In this document: positions 1 through 7,255 of the stretch, one piece after another
Position numbering within the stretch: position 1 is the first letter of the stretch
Layout: each line of letters begins with the position of its first letter
Assembly (NCBI GenBank): GCA_002385465.1
Contig: DGDN01000019.1
Coordinates: 1-16,275, forward strand
DNA: 16,275 nucleotides
Origin: Candidatus Fermentithermobacillaceae bacterium UBA3951
Lineage (GTDB): Bacteria; Bacillota; Sulfobacillia; Fermentithermobacillales; Fermentithermobacillaceae
Direction: 5' to 3'
Notes under the pieces: generated by a model
Database searches by the model: none
What the model was told of the DNA's origin: nothing
What the model saw: the letters and a program-made list of their open reading frames with translations, nothing else
Translations under genes and position numbers: made by a program

Positions 1-1237
1 GTCTCCGCCACTGCCCCCAGTCCAGGGAGGAGCGCCCACTCACGGGCTTCTACAGGGTCGATGTCCTGCTCCTTAGCGTAATCCAGGATGGCTTTAGCCA
101 GGTGGTGTTCAGAGCGCAGTTCTGCAGCCGCCGCGAGGGCTGTGACCCACTGCTCATTCACACTGGTCTCAGAGAGAATTCCACCGGAGGACTCGCCAAC
201 CCCCCCACGCCATGAGCCTCTATGCCAAGAGCCTCCACCCCACTCACCCGAGGCCTCCCCAGCGTGAGCGTGCCGGTCTTGTCGAAGGCTACCACATCAA
301 CCTTCCCAATGCGCTCGAGGCGTTCACCGCCTTTGATGAGTATGCCTTTCCTCGCAGCATGGCCGAGTCCCGCCACAACCGCCACCGGCGATGCGACGAC
401 CAAAGCACCCGGGCAGCCTATGACCAGGAAGGTCAATGACAACTCGATGTCCCGGGTAAAGAGGAAGAGGGCCACTGACAAACCGATGATTAGCGGGGTG
501 TACCAGGCCGCGAAGCGGTCGAGCATTCTCTGGACTTTTGGCTTTTGGTCCTGAGCCTCGGCTACCAAGTACAAGATACGACTGAAGGTTGTATCGGCCC
601 CGACCTTCTGTGCCTCAACTTCCAGGTATCCAACCTGGCTCACACTGCCGCCCAGGACTAAATCACCGGGACCGACTTCATGAGGAAGAGGTTCCCCTGT
701 GAGAGGAGAGGTATCCAGAGAGGCCCGTCCCTCAAGTACAACTCCATCGACGGGGACCCTATCCCCCGGCAAGACGACCACCACATCGCCGGGAGATATG
801 TCCGATGCGTCAACAACTTGGACTCCGTCATCCCGCTTCACCCTGCCTGTTCTGGGAGCAAGGTCAATGAGCGTCCGTAGTGCGGCGCGGGTCCTGGCAA
901 GTGTAAGGGTCTCCAGGTATCCTCCGAGTACGTAAAGGAAAGTGACGGCGGCCGCTTCCCACACCTCGCCGATCCACAACGCCCCGACGGCCGCGATGGT
1001 GACGAGCAAGGGAATGCTGAACTGCCCGGCAAGGAGCCTACCGATCGCCTCCCGGGCGACCCAGATCCCGGCCACAAAGGCCGCAACCGTCATGAGGATT
1101 TGAAACGCAAGCGGAGTCCCGCGGCCAAACCCCCGGAGGACCCACGCGGCAGCGATAAGAGAGCCGGATATTGAAACGGTCAGGAGTTCACGGTGACGCG
1201 AAACCCAACCGTACACTCTCGAAAGAGCGGAGTACAT
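1..1237 (-). CDS. P1B-type heavy-metal-transporting ATPase, partial and frameshifted
   Basis: Membrane pump coupling ATP hydrolysis to metal-ion transport; the metal cannot be assigned. Seen from the ATG at 1237: about four N-terminal membrane segments (residues ~20-106), an actuator domain with TGE (180-182), a membrane pair around 245-290 with CPG (275-277), and the phosphorylation motif DKTGT (319-323). There is no N-terminal HMA domain; a separate HMA protein is encoded just upstream. The start is set by AGGAGG seven bases before the ATG; an earlier in-frame ATG at 1270 lacks this site. The intact frame stops at 158-160, but from about position 200 down to 1 another frame encodes typical nucleotide-binding-domain sequence including SEHHLA (SEHP is usual). 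The switch point is a G7 run (C7 at 200-206 on plus); one extra G would restore the frame. The C-terminus lies outside the window. Oddities: CPG replaces the common CPC. Family is certain; intactness is not. Confidence 0.9.
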
Positions 1238-1451
1238 GGTCAAACCTCCTCTCTCATAGGCAGGGTACACTGTAGAGGAGAGAATAAAGTGTGCCTCTAG
1301 CAGGGTGTTCCAGACAATCTTTTGTTGAAAATACTCGCCTTAGAGTACTCTCTTTGGGATGCCGCCAGACTAAGCGATTGCTGCGTGTTGACCCGGCTCG
1401 CGACTCAGAGTACTCGCTCAAGCTTCCTAGGTTTGTGAAGGTTTCTTCGTG
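1238..1451. promoter_or_regulatory. HMA-ATPase intergenic region with two GAGTACTC palindromes
   Basis: The 214 bases between the HMA gene and the ATPase gene hold no convincing gene. They contain the palindrome GAGTACTC twice, at 1343-1350 (extended to AGAGTACTCT, 1342-1351) and 1408-1415, 65 bp apart. The sequence TACTCGC also occurs at about 1332 and 1411. Paired palindromes of this kind can be operators, but no regulator is identified. Function is inferred only. Confidence 0.3.
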
Positions 1452-1682
1452 CTACTCGACCTTCCCGGGCAGCACCGAAACCAGCTCGAGGCTGAACTGG
1501 CGGATTAGGTCTTTCACTTTTCCCTCGTCCAAAACCGCCTCGTCATACTGGAGATTCATTGCGCCCGTCGCATAACTCACCTTAGCCTGATGGACACCGG
1601 GAAGCCGCGACGCGGCCTTCTCGAGTCTTGCCGCACAGTTCGGGCAGGCTAGGTTCTTTAGCATATACATCTTGGCTTTCAT
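1452..1682 (-). CDS. Free-standing heavy-metal-associated (HMA) domain protein
   Basis: A 76-residue ferredoxin-fold metal-binding protein of the CopZ/HMA type, probably passing a metal ion to, or sensing it for, the neighbouring P1B ATPase, which lacks its own HMA domain. The CxxC metal site is CPNC at residues 13-16, followed by the usual helix (AARLEKAASRLPGV) and beta strands. The start is the ATG at 1682, eight bases after GAGGAGG; upstream in-frame ATGs would add a tail without homology or a binding site. It lies 214 bp ahead of the ATPase on the same strand, with an FNR-type box 64 bp before its start. Family assignment is firm; metal specificity (Cu, Zn, Cd or other) is open. Confidence 0.88.
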   Translation of the reverse strand: MKAKMYMLKNLACPNCAARLEKAASRLPGVHQAKVSYATGAMNLQYDEAVLDEGKVKDLIRQFSLELVSVLPGKVE

Positions 1683-1716
1683 CGTGGGACCCTCCTCGAA
1701 GTTCATTTCCAAAGAG

Positions 1717-1759
1717 ATCATCCCACAAGAAGTCGTCTGGAACCATTGACGTAGATCAA
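1717..1759 (-). promoter_or_regulatory. FNR-type box and candidate class II promoter for the HMA-ATPase genes
   Basis: Positions 1746-1759 read TTGAC-GTAG-ATCAA on plus (TTGAT-CTAC-GTCAA on minus), a nine-of-ten match to the FNR/ANR consensus TTGAT-N4-ATCAA, with ATTGA/TCAAT arms. A GATGAT -10-like hexamer (minus strand, 1717-1722) places the box centre near -41.5 from the presumed start site, the class II activator position. A Crp/Fnr-family gene ends about 100 bp away, so it is the obvious candidate to bind here. The match is seen; binding is inferred. Confidence 0.6.
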
Positions 1760-1858
1760 TAGCGGGGAGTGGATCGTGAATTCCCTATGGCGACTGGCCG
1801 AATATGCCGGTGGTCAGAGACGCTCGAGAACTCGGAGGGCGGGACTTTGCCGGCAAGG

Positions 1859-2545
1859 TCACTGCCGCGCGGCTTCCTCCAGCCGCTCGGTGTCAAGGAT
1901 GAGGACTGTACGCCCACCGGTCTGGCGGATAACGCCCTGGTCCGCAAGGCTTCCGAGGCGTCTACTTAATGTCTCGGGGGTGGTACCCAGTCTCACCGCC
2001 ATCTCAGCCCACGGAGCGGGAATGGTTACGACGATGCCTTCCGGCGTCTTCTTCCCCGACGTCGCCAACCTCAGTAGCTCGGCCGCCAGGCGCTGGCCTA
2101 CTTCTCTAAGCCCCAGGTCGGCTATGAGCTGTTCGGCCGCGGATAGACGCTTGGCCATCTCCTCCACCAGCCTGAGAGCCGCCTCAGGATTCCTCAGGAT
2201 TTCCGAAACTGCGTTTCGAGGTAGTACGCAGGTTTCAGTCTCTTCTGCCGCCACCACGTCGCCTTCCATCACAGACTCGTAGAAAAGGGCCATTTCGCCG
2301 AGGAACTCGCCAGGCCCAAGAGTTCGGACAATCTGCTCCCTACCACCGGCAGACGTGTGGACTACGTTGAGCCTTCCGCGAGATACGACGTACAAACAGT
2401 CAAGGACCGAGCCCGCAGGCACCACCACCTGGCCCTTTTTGAAGAGACGGTGGCTCATTTCCTTACCGAGCCTCGCAAGCTCCTCCGGCGACAGAACCTT
2501 GAACACCGGGACGCCGGCAGCACATGAAGGGATATGGCCTGACAA
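1859..2545 (-). CDS. Crp/Fnr-family transcriptional regulator
   Basis: A 228-residue cytoplasmic DNA-binding regulator. Residues ~14-130 form the cyclic-nucleotide-binding-type beta barrel (GQVVVPAGS, GGREQIVRTLGPGEFLGEMAL), followed by a dimerisation helix (~130-160) and a winged HTH whose recognition helix is near TPETLSRRLGSL (189-200). Only one Cys (C8) lies in the N-terminal region, so a classical four-Cys Fnr iron-sulfur cluster is not apparent. The start is TTG at 2545, preceded by GGAGG at a spacing of about seven. The gene is upstream of and co-directional with the HMA-ATPase genes, and an FNR-type palindrome lies between, suggesting that it controls the metal system. The effector is unknown. 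Confidence 0.9.
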   Translation of the reverse strand: MSGHIPSCAAGVPVFKVLSPEELARLGKEMSHRLFKKGQVVVPAGSVLDCLYVVSRGRLNVVHTSAGGREQIVRTLGPGEFLGEMALFYESVMEGDVVAAEETETCVLPRNAVSEILRNPEAALRLVEEMAKRLSAAEQLIADLGLREVGQRLAAELLRLATSGKKTPEGIVVTIPAPWAEMAVRLGTTPETLSRRLGSLADQGVIRQTGGRTVLILDTERLEEAARQ

Positions 2546-2723
2546 TTTGGGCCCTCCTCTCTACTGCAAGTCGCAATGTCACATCAAGTTGACTCACAAG
2601 GTGACCCTAGTGAGGCCACGAGATACATGTAGTTTGTTGGGTTCTACGGCACAAGTCGCGAGTTCTCATGGGTCTGGTGCACAGCTGGTAAGAGCTTAGC
2701 GAGACACCAGGTGGCTCTGTACC

Positions 2724-3080
2724 TCACCCTCGACACCTCATAGCCCTTAGTCTTTCAAGAGCCTGGGAGTACCTCTTGCTTCCCGAAGCCCACTTCGTTA
2801 GCCTGTCGCAGACAAACTCATCGCATATTGAACAAGAAGTGATTGACCTGTCATCCACGGCACACCTCAGGATCCCGCAGTCTCGGTCCCAATGGATCTC
2901 TCGATCACCCAGGCAACCTCCGCAACGGACCTGCTCCGGCTTGACCTTGCCCGGCGTGTCTTTATTCAGCCATTCGATCAACCTTTTCATTGCCTTCGGA
3001 TCTGACGGTGCCCGGTACACGTCACATTCGCTGCAGTTCAAACCGCAGACGGCGATGATGTCCTCAGACTCCTTCACCAC
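2724..3080 (-). CDS. DUF3795-family cysteine-rich protein
   Basis: A 118-residue protein of unknown function, recognised by the N-terminal CGLNCSECDVY signature (residues 12-22) typical of DUF3795. It has ten cysteines (12, 16, 19, 53, 56, 68, 73, 83, 86, 91), several as CxxC pairs, so it probably binds zinc or an iron-sulfur centre; this is inferred. The start is GTG at 3080, nine bases after AAGGAG; the next codon is also GTG and would be too far from it. No signal peptide or membrane segment is seen. It appears monocistronic, with 178 bp between its stop and the Crp/Fnr start. Confidence 0.75.
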   Translation of the reverse strand: MVKESEDIIAVCGLNCSECDVYRAPSDPKAMKRLIEWLNKDTPGKVKPEQVRCGGCLGDREIHWDRDCGILRCAVDDRSITSCSICDEFVCDRLTKWASGSKRYSQALERLRAMRCRG

Positions 3081-3339
3081 AGCTTATCACTCCTTGAGGC
3101 ACATCGTTTTTCACGCGAAGGTGATTCTAGGCAGGCACTTGTTCCCCCTTCCACGCACTCCCAACATTCACAAGACTCTCCGGGGCTACTGATTCTGTCG
3201 GTAGACAGGAACATCTGGGAGCAGAGAGAAGAAGCCCTAACATGTGAAGTAGTGCGTGCCCAAGAGATTTCCGGCGACCTTCGATGACACCTGGGAGGCC
3301 GGCAGAAAGTAAACGTCGGGACTAGAGAGGCAAGCTGAT

Positions 3340-4005
3340 ATGAGCATCATTAAGACCCACCAGATAACCCTACAAGGCGGGGCGGATTCCAACATTGTCT
3401 TGCGCCCGCTTTGCGACGATCATCTTCCCTACCTCTATAAGTGGTGTGCGGACCCGGAGGTCTTGTACTGGACAGAAGGAGGCCCGGCCGACAAAGAGCT
3501 ATCCTACGGCCCGGAGACCGTTCACCAGATATACGGAACCGTTTCTCAGAACGCCATTTGCTTCCTGATCGAAGTGGACGGCATCCCCATAGGCGAGTGC
3601 TGGCTGCAGAAGATGAACCTTCCGGAAGTAAGGGCAATGTATCCCGAAGGCACCGACGTCCGGCGCATAGACATCTGTATCGGCGAAAAGGCCTACTGGG
3701 GCCGCGGCATCGGCACCGCGTGCGTAAGTATGCTGATCGACCTGGCTTTCCAAAGCGAGAATGTGGACGTGCTGCACTGTATATGCGAGGACTATAACGT
3801 CCGCAGCGTACGCATGTGGGAGAAGCTTGGTTTTTCACGGGTGTTGGCCAAGCCTCTGCCCGAGACCCACAAGGGACGATACGAGTGCCACTACAGGCTA
3901 ACGATCGACCTCCGTCAGACGGGAGATAATCGAGCGCCTGATAGACCTGCCGAACACCGTAGTTGTGGTTCCAGGAATCCGAGTGAGCAGAACCGCGGTA
4001 CCTAG
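3340..4005 (+). CDS. GNAT acetyltransferase, AAC(6')-like aminoglycoside N-acetyltransferase family
   Basis: A 221-residue GNAT-fold enzyme that would transfer acetyl from acetyl-CoA to an amine. Segments DPEVLYWTEG (38-47), SQNAICFLIEVDGIPIGECWLQKMN (69-93), and RRIDICIGEKAYWGRGIGTA (108-127, with the acetyl-CoA loop RGIGTA) match chromosomal AAC(6')-like proteins of Bacillota. DYNVRSVRMWEKLGF (151-165) is the usual motif B. Homologues normally end near residue 190; here about 30 Arg/Pro/Asn-rich residues follow, without a family pattern, suggesting that the original stop was lost or a late frameshift occurred. The start follows GAGAGG at a spacing of nine to ten bases. Actual drug resistance cannot be deduced; the physiological substrate may differ. 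Confidence 0.8.
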   Translation: MSIIKTHQITLQGGADSNIVLRPLCDDHLPYLYKWCADPEVLYWTEGGPADKELSYGPETVHQIYGTVSQNAICFLIEVDGIPIGECWLQKMNLPEVRAMYPEGTDVRRIDICIGEKAYWGRGIGTACVSMLIDLAFQSENVDVLHCICEDYNVRSVRMWEKLGFSRVLAKPLPETHKGRYECHYRLTIDLRQTGDNRAPDRPAEHRSCGSRNPSEQNRGT

Positions 4006-4165
4006 CGTCTTTCGCTGACCAGTCAGTAGTGTTCATTCTGGCGAACGATTAAGCCCTCCTCTCCACAATGATCCTCTCGTACGTAGCCAAGAGCTCGGAG
4101 TGAACTCCGTGGACGGGAGGAGGAAACATATCATTGTCGTAAGATTTAGATAGAGGTGGTCAGCA

Positions 4166-4984
4166 ATGGAAACAAAGGAACTGCTGGCTCGGTTCAAGAA
4201 GTTCCAGGTGGGTGTCTTCATTATCCTCGGAGTCCTTCTGATCACGAATCTCGTTACGCTTGGATGGACCTTGTCTCGTCTCAACAGGCTTGACGACCGA
4301 TTGCCAATCAGCGTGAGCTGCTCCGGATCCAGCTACTACACTCCGCCGCCCGATGGCGTCCTGGCGTCATCTATCAGCGCGGACATGGAGCTTGCGGCTC
4401 AAGGAGAGGCCGGCGTGATTGCTTCCTTCCATATCGCCAACAAGGTTCCCGGCGCAACGGTTCTGCTCGCATATCGGAGCCACGATGACCAAGAGTGGCG
4501 GCGCACACAGATGACATCGAAAGCAGACGACCCGTTGGTGTTCAGTGCCAGCGTTCCGGTGGATCTATCCCATCCCGACTTCGAGTACAGGTTGGAACAG
4601 GTGATGGACGGAGAAGTCGTTCACGCATCGCGAAACCAGAAGGGGTCTGTCTTGTACCTCCTCGGCGGAAACGGAGATATTTCCTTGGATTACATGGTTC
4701 TCCCCGACACCAAACAGGGACGCATTGAAGTGAGTGGCCGCTACGGAACGCCCAAGATCGAAGCATTCCGGATCGCCGAGGTGACCCTCAAAATCAACAA
4801 AGCCACGCCTCAGGAAATCACACTGACCCCGAACTCAGAGTCGGGGTATTTGTTCTATACTTTCGATCCGGCTGGGCTTGAGGACATTGAGGTCACCGTC
4901 GTATACGCAGATGGCGAGGTACGCACCACGCTGTTCAACCCCTTTGGGCCTCGCCCTGAAGACGGGGTCTATATCAGGCGGTAG
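4166..4984 (+). CDS. Membrane-anchored protein of unknown function
   Basis: A 272-residue protein I do not recognise. A short basic N-terminus (ARFKKF) is followed by one membrane segment at about residues 14-37 (VGVFIILGVLLITNLVTLGW). A mostly extracytoplasmic, polar, beta-rich region (50-272) follows, with Val/Thr/Ile-rich alternating strands that could form Ig-like or fibronectin-like sandwiches. A short linker SCSGSSYYTPPPDG (51-64) follows the anchor. The start is ATG 4166 after AGAGGTGG at a spacing of six. It sits alone between the acetyltransferase and arsR, with no obvious operon partner. Topology is inferred from hydropathy read by eye. Confidence 0.65.
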   Translation: METKELLARFKKFQVGVFIILGVLLITNLVTLGWTLSRLNRLDDRLPISVSCSGSSYYTPPPDGVLASSISADMELAAQGEAGVIASFHIANKVPGATVLLAYRSHDDQEWRRTQMTSKADDPLVFSASVPVDLSHPDFEYRLEQVMDGEVVHASRNQKGSVLYLLGGNGDISLDYMVLPDTKQGRIEVSGRYGTPKIEAFRIAEVTLKINKATPQEITLTPNSESGYLFYTFDPAGLEDIEVTVVYADGEVRTTLFNPFGPRPEDGVYIRR

Positions 4985-5180
4985 AATACAGATACCGTCG
5001 TTGACGGGGATGCCGCCGGGTTCGAAAATCAGGCAGAGAGTGTCGCATAGCTAAGTTGCCTGCTATGGGGCCATTGATCAGCATTCCCCTTCGAGGAAGT
5101 CCCTAGAGTACTATGAGCATGCAGCCTGAAAGCAAGGGGAAAACCACACGAAGCCACAGCCCTGAATAGAGCGGGATAAC

Positions 5181-5210
5181 TTGGCCTATATGCCTAAGTA
5201 CGCATATAAT
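5181..5210 (+). promoter_or_regulatory. arsR promoter with embedded operator
   Basis: TTGGCC (5181-5186) and a perfect TATAAT (5205-5210) are 18 bp apart. Between them lies a perfect 7-bp inverted repeat, TATATGC (5187-5193) and GCATATA (5202-5208), with an 8-bp spacer that overlaps the -10. This is where an ArsR/SmtB repressor would block polymerase. The motif GCCTATATGCC (5184-5194) recurs in the permease promoter at 9483-9493. These elements lie inside the longest open frame, so that frame's TTG at 5181 is unlikely to be the translation start. Confidence 0.7.
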
Positions 5211-5228
5211 CATGCCAGAGGTGAGGCC

Positions 5229-5597
5229 GTGAAACGATATAGCCCCGCATTCAAGGCGTTGTCCGACCCTACTCGCCTGAGGGCGCTCCGGATGATCCTA
5301 ATAGCCGGTGGACCGGTGTGCGTATGTGAACTCGCCGATGCCCTTGGATTGCCCCAGTACCGAATATCAAAACACCTGGCGGTTCTCAGGCAGGTGGGAC
5401 TGGTAGCAGACTCTCGGGTGGGCACGTGGGTCTATTACTCCGTTCCCTCAAACGTTTCGGAGTTCAGTTCCGGCCTGTACCGGTTGGTAAGGGAGCGCGT
5501 GCGCGGCCCGCTTTTCGATGATGACGAGGCCCGGCTCAAAGCTCGCCTTGAGTTGCGTGAAGAGGGACGGTGCGTAGTAGGGCCAGGAAGCAAGTAG
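5229..5597 (+). CDS. arsR: ArsR-family metalloregulatory repressor
   Basis: A 122-residue winged-helix repressor. It has FKALSDPTRLRAL (8-20), the alpha3 metal site CVCEL (31-35, Cys31 and Cys33) typical of As/Sb-sensing ArsR, and recognition helix YRISKHLAVLRQ (44-55), followed by the wing GTWVYYS (65-71). Arsenite binding at the Cys pair is known to release DNA in this family. I chose GTG 5229, six bases after AGAGGT, because the frame upstream of it holds the promoter and operator. A short acidic/basic tail ends in CVVGPGSK, giving an extra C-terminal Cys. It probably represses itself and the permease operon beginning at 9443, whose promoter shares its operator. Confidence 0.9.
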   Translation: MKRYSPAFKALSDPTRLRALRMILIAGGPVCVCELADALGLPQYRISKHLAVLRQVGLVADSRVGTWVYYSVPSNVSEFSSGLYRLVRERVRGPLFDDDEARLKARLELREEGRCVVGPGSK

Positions 5598-5717
5598 GGC
5601 ACGGGGTTTAAGGTGCAACCGTTCATGTTTGTGTAGGCCCGAAAAACAGTATCGATAGTCTCGCTGCAGGCCGGGAAGTTTCTAATTGATGGCTCTCCCG
5701 GTGTCTCCGGGCTCGCT
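5598..5717. other. Intergenic spacer after arsR, no gene seen
   Basis: These 120 bases between the arsR stop and the first tandem repeat show no coding region. The only structure noted is a small CCCGG/CCGGG hairpin near 5697-5711. Together with the array this makes a 424-bp stretch without a gene. Confidence 0.5.
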
Positions 5718-6001
5718 ATGTGGGTGCCACGGCGCACATCTTGCCAACATGTGGGTACTACGGCACATGTCCGCTCGTCATGTGGGTGCTACAGCGCATG
5801 TTGACTCATCACGTCATGTGGGTACCACGGCGCACGTCGGCTCATCATGTGGGTGCTACGGCGCACATCTTGCCAACATGTGGGTACTACGGCACATGTC
5901 CGCTCGTCATGTGGGTACCGCAGCGCACGTCGGCTCATCATGTGGGTGCCACGGCCCACATCTGCCCAACATGTGGGTACTACGGCGCACGTCGGAGCCC
6001 A
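5718..6001. repeat. Tandem array 1: nine ~31-bp units with higher-order order
   Basis: Nine units begin ATGTGGGT at 5718, 5749, 5780, 5816, 5847, 5878, 5909, 5940 and 5971. All are 31 bp except the third (36 bp, a 5-bp insertion). Most carry ACGGCGCAC or close variants near their middle. Units fall into types that recur in order: the second and sixth are identical, the first and fifth differ by one base, and the fourth and seventh are close. This points to duplication of multi-unit blocks. ACATGTG/CACATGT arms (5747-5753 and 5764-5770) form a 7-bp hairpin. The unit is not a multiple of three, so frames through it rotate and are not credible proteins. Confidence 0.9.
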
Positions 6002-6021
6002 AGGAGGTAAGTGCACGACAA

Positions 6022-6984
6022 TCACATCTGCCGGTACCGTGCCATCCCCTCAAGCATCATCTCTTTGGGCGACATCCCGGGACACGTTCTGTGTATGTCC
6101 TCATAGATACTGAAGAACCGGTCTGCATCGTAGTACGTTCCCATAGAGTATAGGTCTTTGGTGCCCAAGGCCAGGGAGTTGTAGAAGCGGGCCAGGCTCT
6201 CGAAGGCTTTGTATGCGAGGGATGGGTCTCTCTCGGACGGTAGGTCCCTTAACACCGGGAACAGGATGTGCGTGCCTACTTCATGGCTAATGAACTTCTT
6301 TATGTAGTCCATATCGTCGCCTGAGTAGAACACGTTGCGTTCATATCCGAGGGAGTTGGCGCTTGGACCATTCTTGATCGCGCTACAAAGGACGATCTCG
6401 TACGGATGGACCTTGAACTCGATACCCAGGAACCGCTCCCACCGGCCAATGAGGTCGACATCTTCCAGGTAGGGATTGAGTTGGGAAGCCACAGCCTGCA
6501 TGTCCTTGGACTCGACGGGCCAGACGCGCGTCATATATGAGGTGAAGTTCGCTGTATAGACCTCTCCCAGGCGACGGATGGCATCGTTGTACTCACGGTG
6601 CGTCCGGAGCAACCATTCGGGTCCGACTGAGTGGGTCCACTCCCTCTGACGGTCGAACGCATCCTCGTATCTCGCGTAGAAACCGGAGCAGTCGCCGCTC
6701 TCCAAGCCGGAGTTCAGCAGGGCGAAGTACTCCTCCAGAGAAGCCCGGGTGTCCAGGTTGAGGTAGGCAGGGAAGAAGATTAGGAGGTAGGTGAGGTTAC
6801 CGCTGCCTCCGTCTCTGAAGCTGAGTTCCCGGCGCTGTTCCTCCAGGACGAGAATGTCAGCAGGGTTCACCGAATCGCGGTACTTGTCCGCATAGTCGCT
6901 GTCAAAGCCGTTCCGGGCGACGGCCATCAAGTGAAAGATGTAGTTGGGTCCCGCCTCTACGACGGCTCTCACTCTCTTCAGCAT
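6022..6984 (-). CDS. Putative HExxxH metallopeptidase-like protein
   Basis: A 320-residue protein without a signal peptide or clear membrane segment. FISHEVGTHIL (232-241) contains HExxxH, and 23 residues further on FESLARF (261-267) supplies a Glu. This spacing resembles the HExxxH ... QEGLA layout of the DUF1704/MATCAP metallopeptidases, a distant similarity I infer by eye. A conserved-looking stretch NGPSANSLGYERNVFYSG (205-222) precedes the motif. The N-terminal half is helical and charged, with no recognised domain. ATG 6984 was chosen because GGAGG lies nine bases upstream; the open frame continues upstream only into repeat array 2. Repeat arrays flank the gene (20 bp from its stop, about 70 bp from its start). 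Substrate and activity are unknown. Confidence 0.65.
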   Translation of the reverse strand: MLKRVRAVVEAGPNYIFHLMAVARNGFDSDYADKYRDSVNPADILVLEEQRRELSFRDGGSGNLTYLLIFFPAYLNLDTRASLEEYFALLNSGLESGDCSGFYARYEDAFDRQREWTHSVGPEWLLRTHREYNDAIRRLGEVYTANFTSYMTRVWPVESKDMQAVASQLNPYLEDVDLIGRWERFLGIEFKVHPYEIVLCSAIKNGPSANSLGYERNVFYSGDDMDYIKKFISHEVGTHILFPVLRDLPSERDPSLAYKAFESLARFYNSLALGTKDLYSMGTYYDADRFFSIYEDIHRTCPGMSPKEMMLEGMARYRQM

Positions 6985-7054
6985 GTTGCCATACCTCCAG
7001 AGGTAGCCTCCTGAGCACAGCATCCTCGCTGGTGCAGGGGTTTTGACTCGAATA

Positions 7055-7231
7055 TCCCCGCAGACGCACAGGTCCGGCCGGGATATCCCCACCGGCGAAC
7101 GCATCCCGGGGAGACATCCCCACCGGCGCACACGTTCCTGCGGAACGTCCCCGCAGGCGCATATTTCCCGCAGAATCTCCCTACGGGGGCATATTTCCCG
7201 CCGAACGTCCCCACGAGTGCACGTATCAGCG
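7055..7231. repeat. Tandem array 2: ~30-31-bp units upstream of the metallopeptidase-like gene
   Basis: Units beginning TCCC at 7055, 7086, 7117, 7148, 7178 and 7208 (last partial) are 31, 31, 31, 30 and 30 bp apart. They share TCCCCaCcGGCGCA-like cores and are more diverged than array 1. The junction of the third and fourth units has a perfect 7-bp dyad, ACGTTCC-tgc-GGAACGT (7132-7148). GCATATTTCCCGC occurs twice. The period and the CCACcGGCGCAC core resemble array 1, though the rest of the unit differs. Rotating frames here give arginine/glycine-rich pseudo-ORFs, which I do not accept as genes. Confidence 0.8.
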
Positions 7232-7255
7232 CCAGGCCTCGCCGGAGGATTACAT

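Noticed and set aside
2560..2620. FNR-like half sites (ATCAAGTTGAC) upstream of the Crp/Fnr gene
   Set aside because: Half sites are wrongly spaced for a dimer site.
3350..4036. 228-residue minus-strand frame opposite the acetyltransferase
   Set aside because: It is antisense to a clear GNAT gene and rich in Arg/Ser/Cys, as shadows are in GC-rich DNA.
5018..5035. tRNA T-arm-like GGGTTCGAAAATC
   Set aside because: No acceptor or anticodon stem can be built around it.
5686..6153. Long open frame through tandem array 1 (155 residues, His/Cys/Gly-rich)
   Set aside because: The 31-bp period rotates the frame, several frames stay open equally, and no SD or family pattern is present; it is a by-product of the repeats.
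5718..7231. CRISPR array
   Set aside because: There are no unique spacers; the whole 31-bp unit repeats in tandem, and no cas genes are present.
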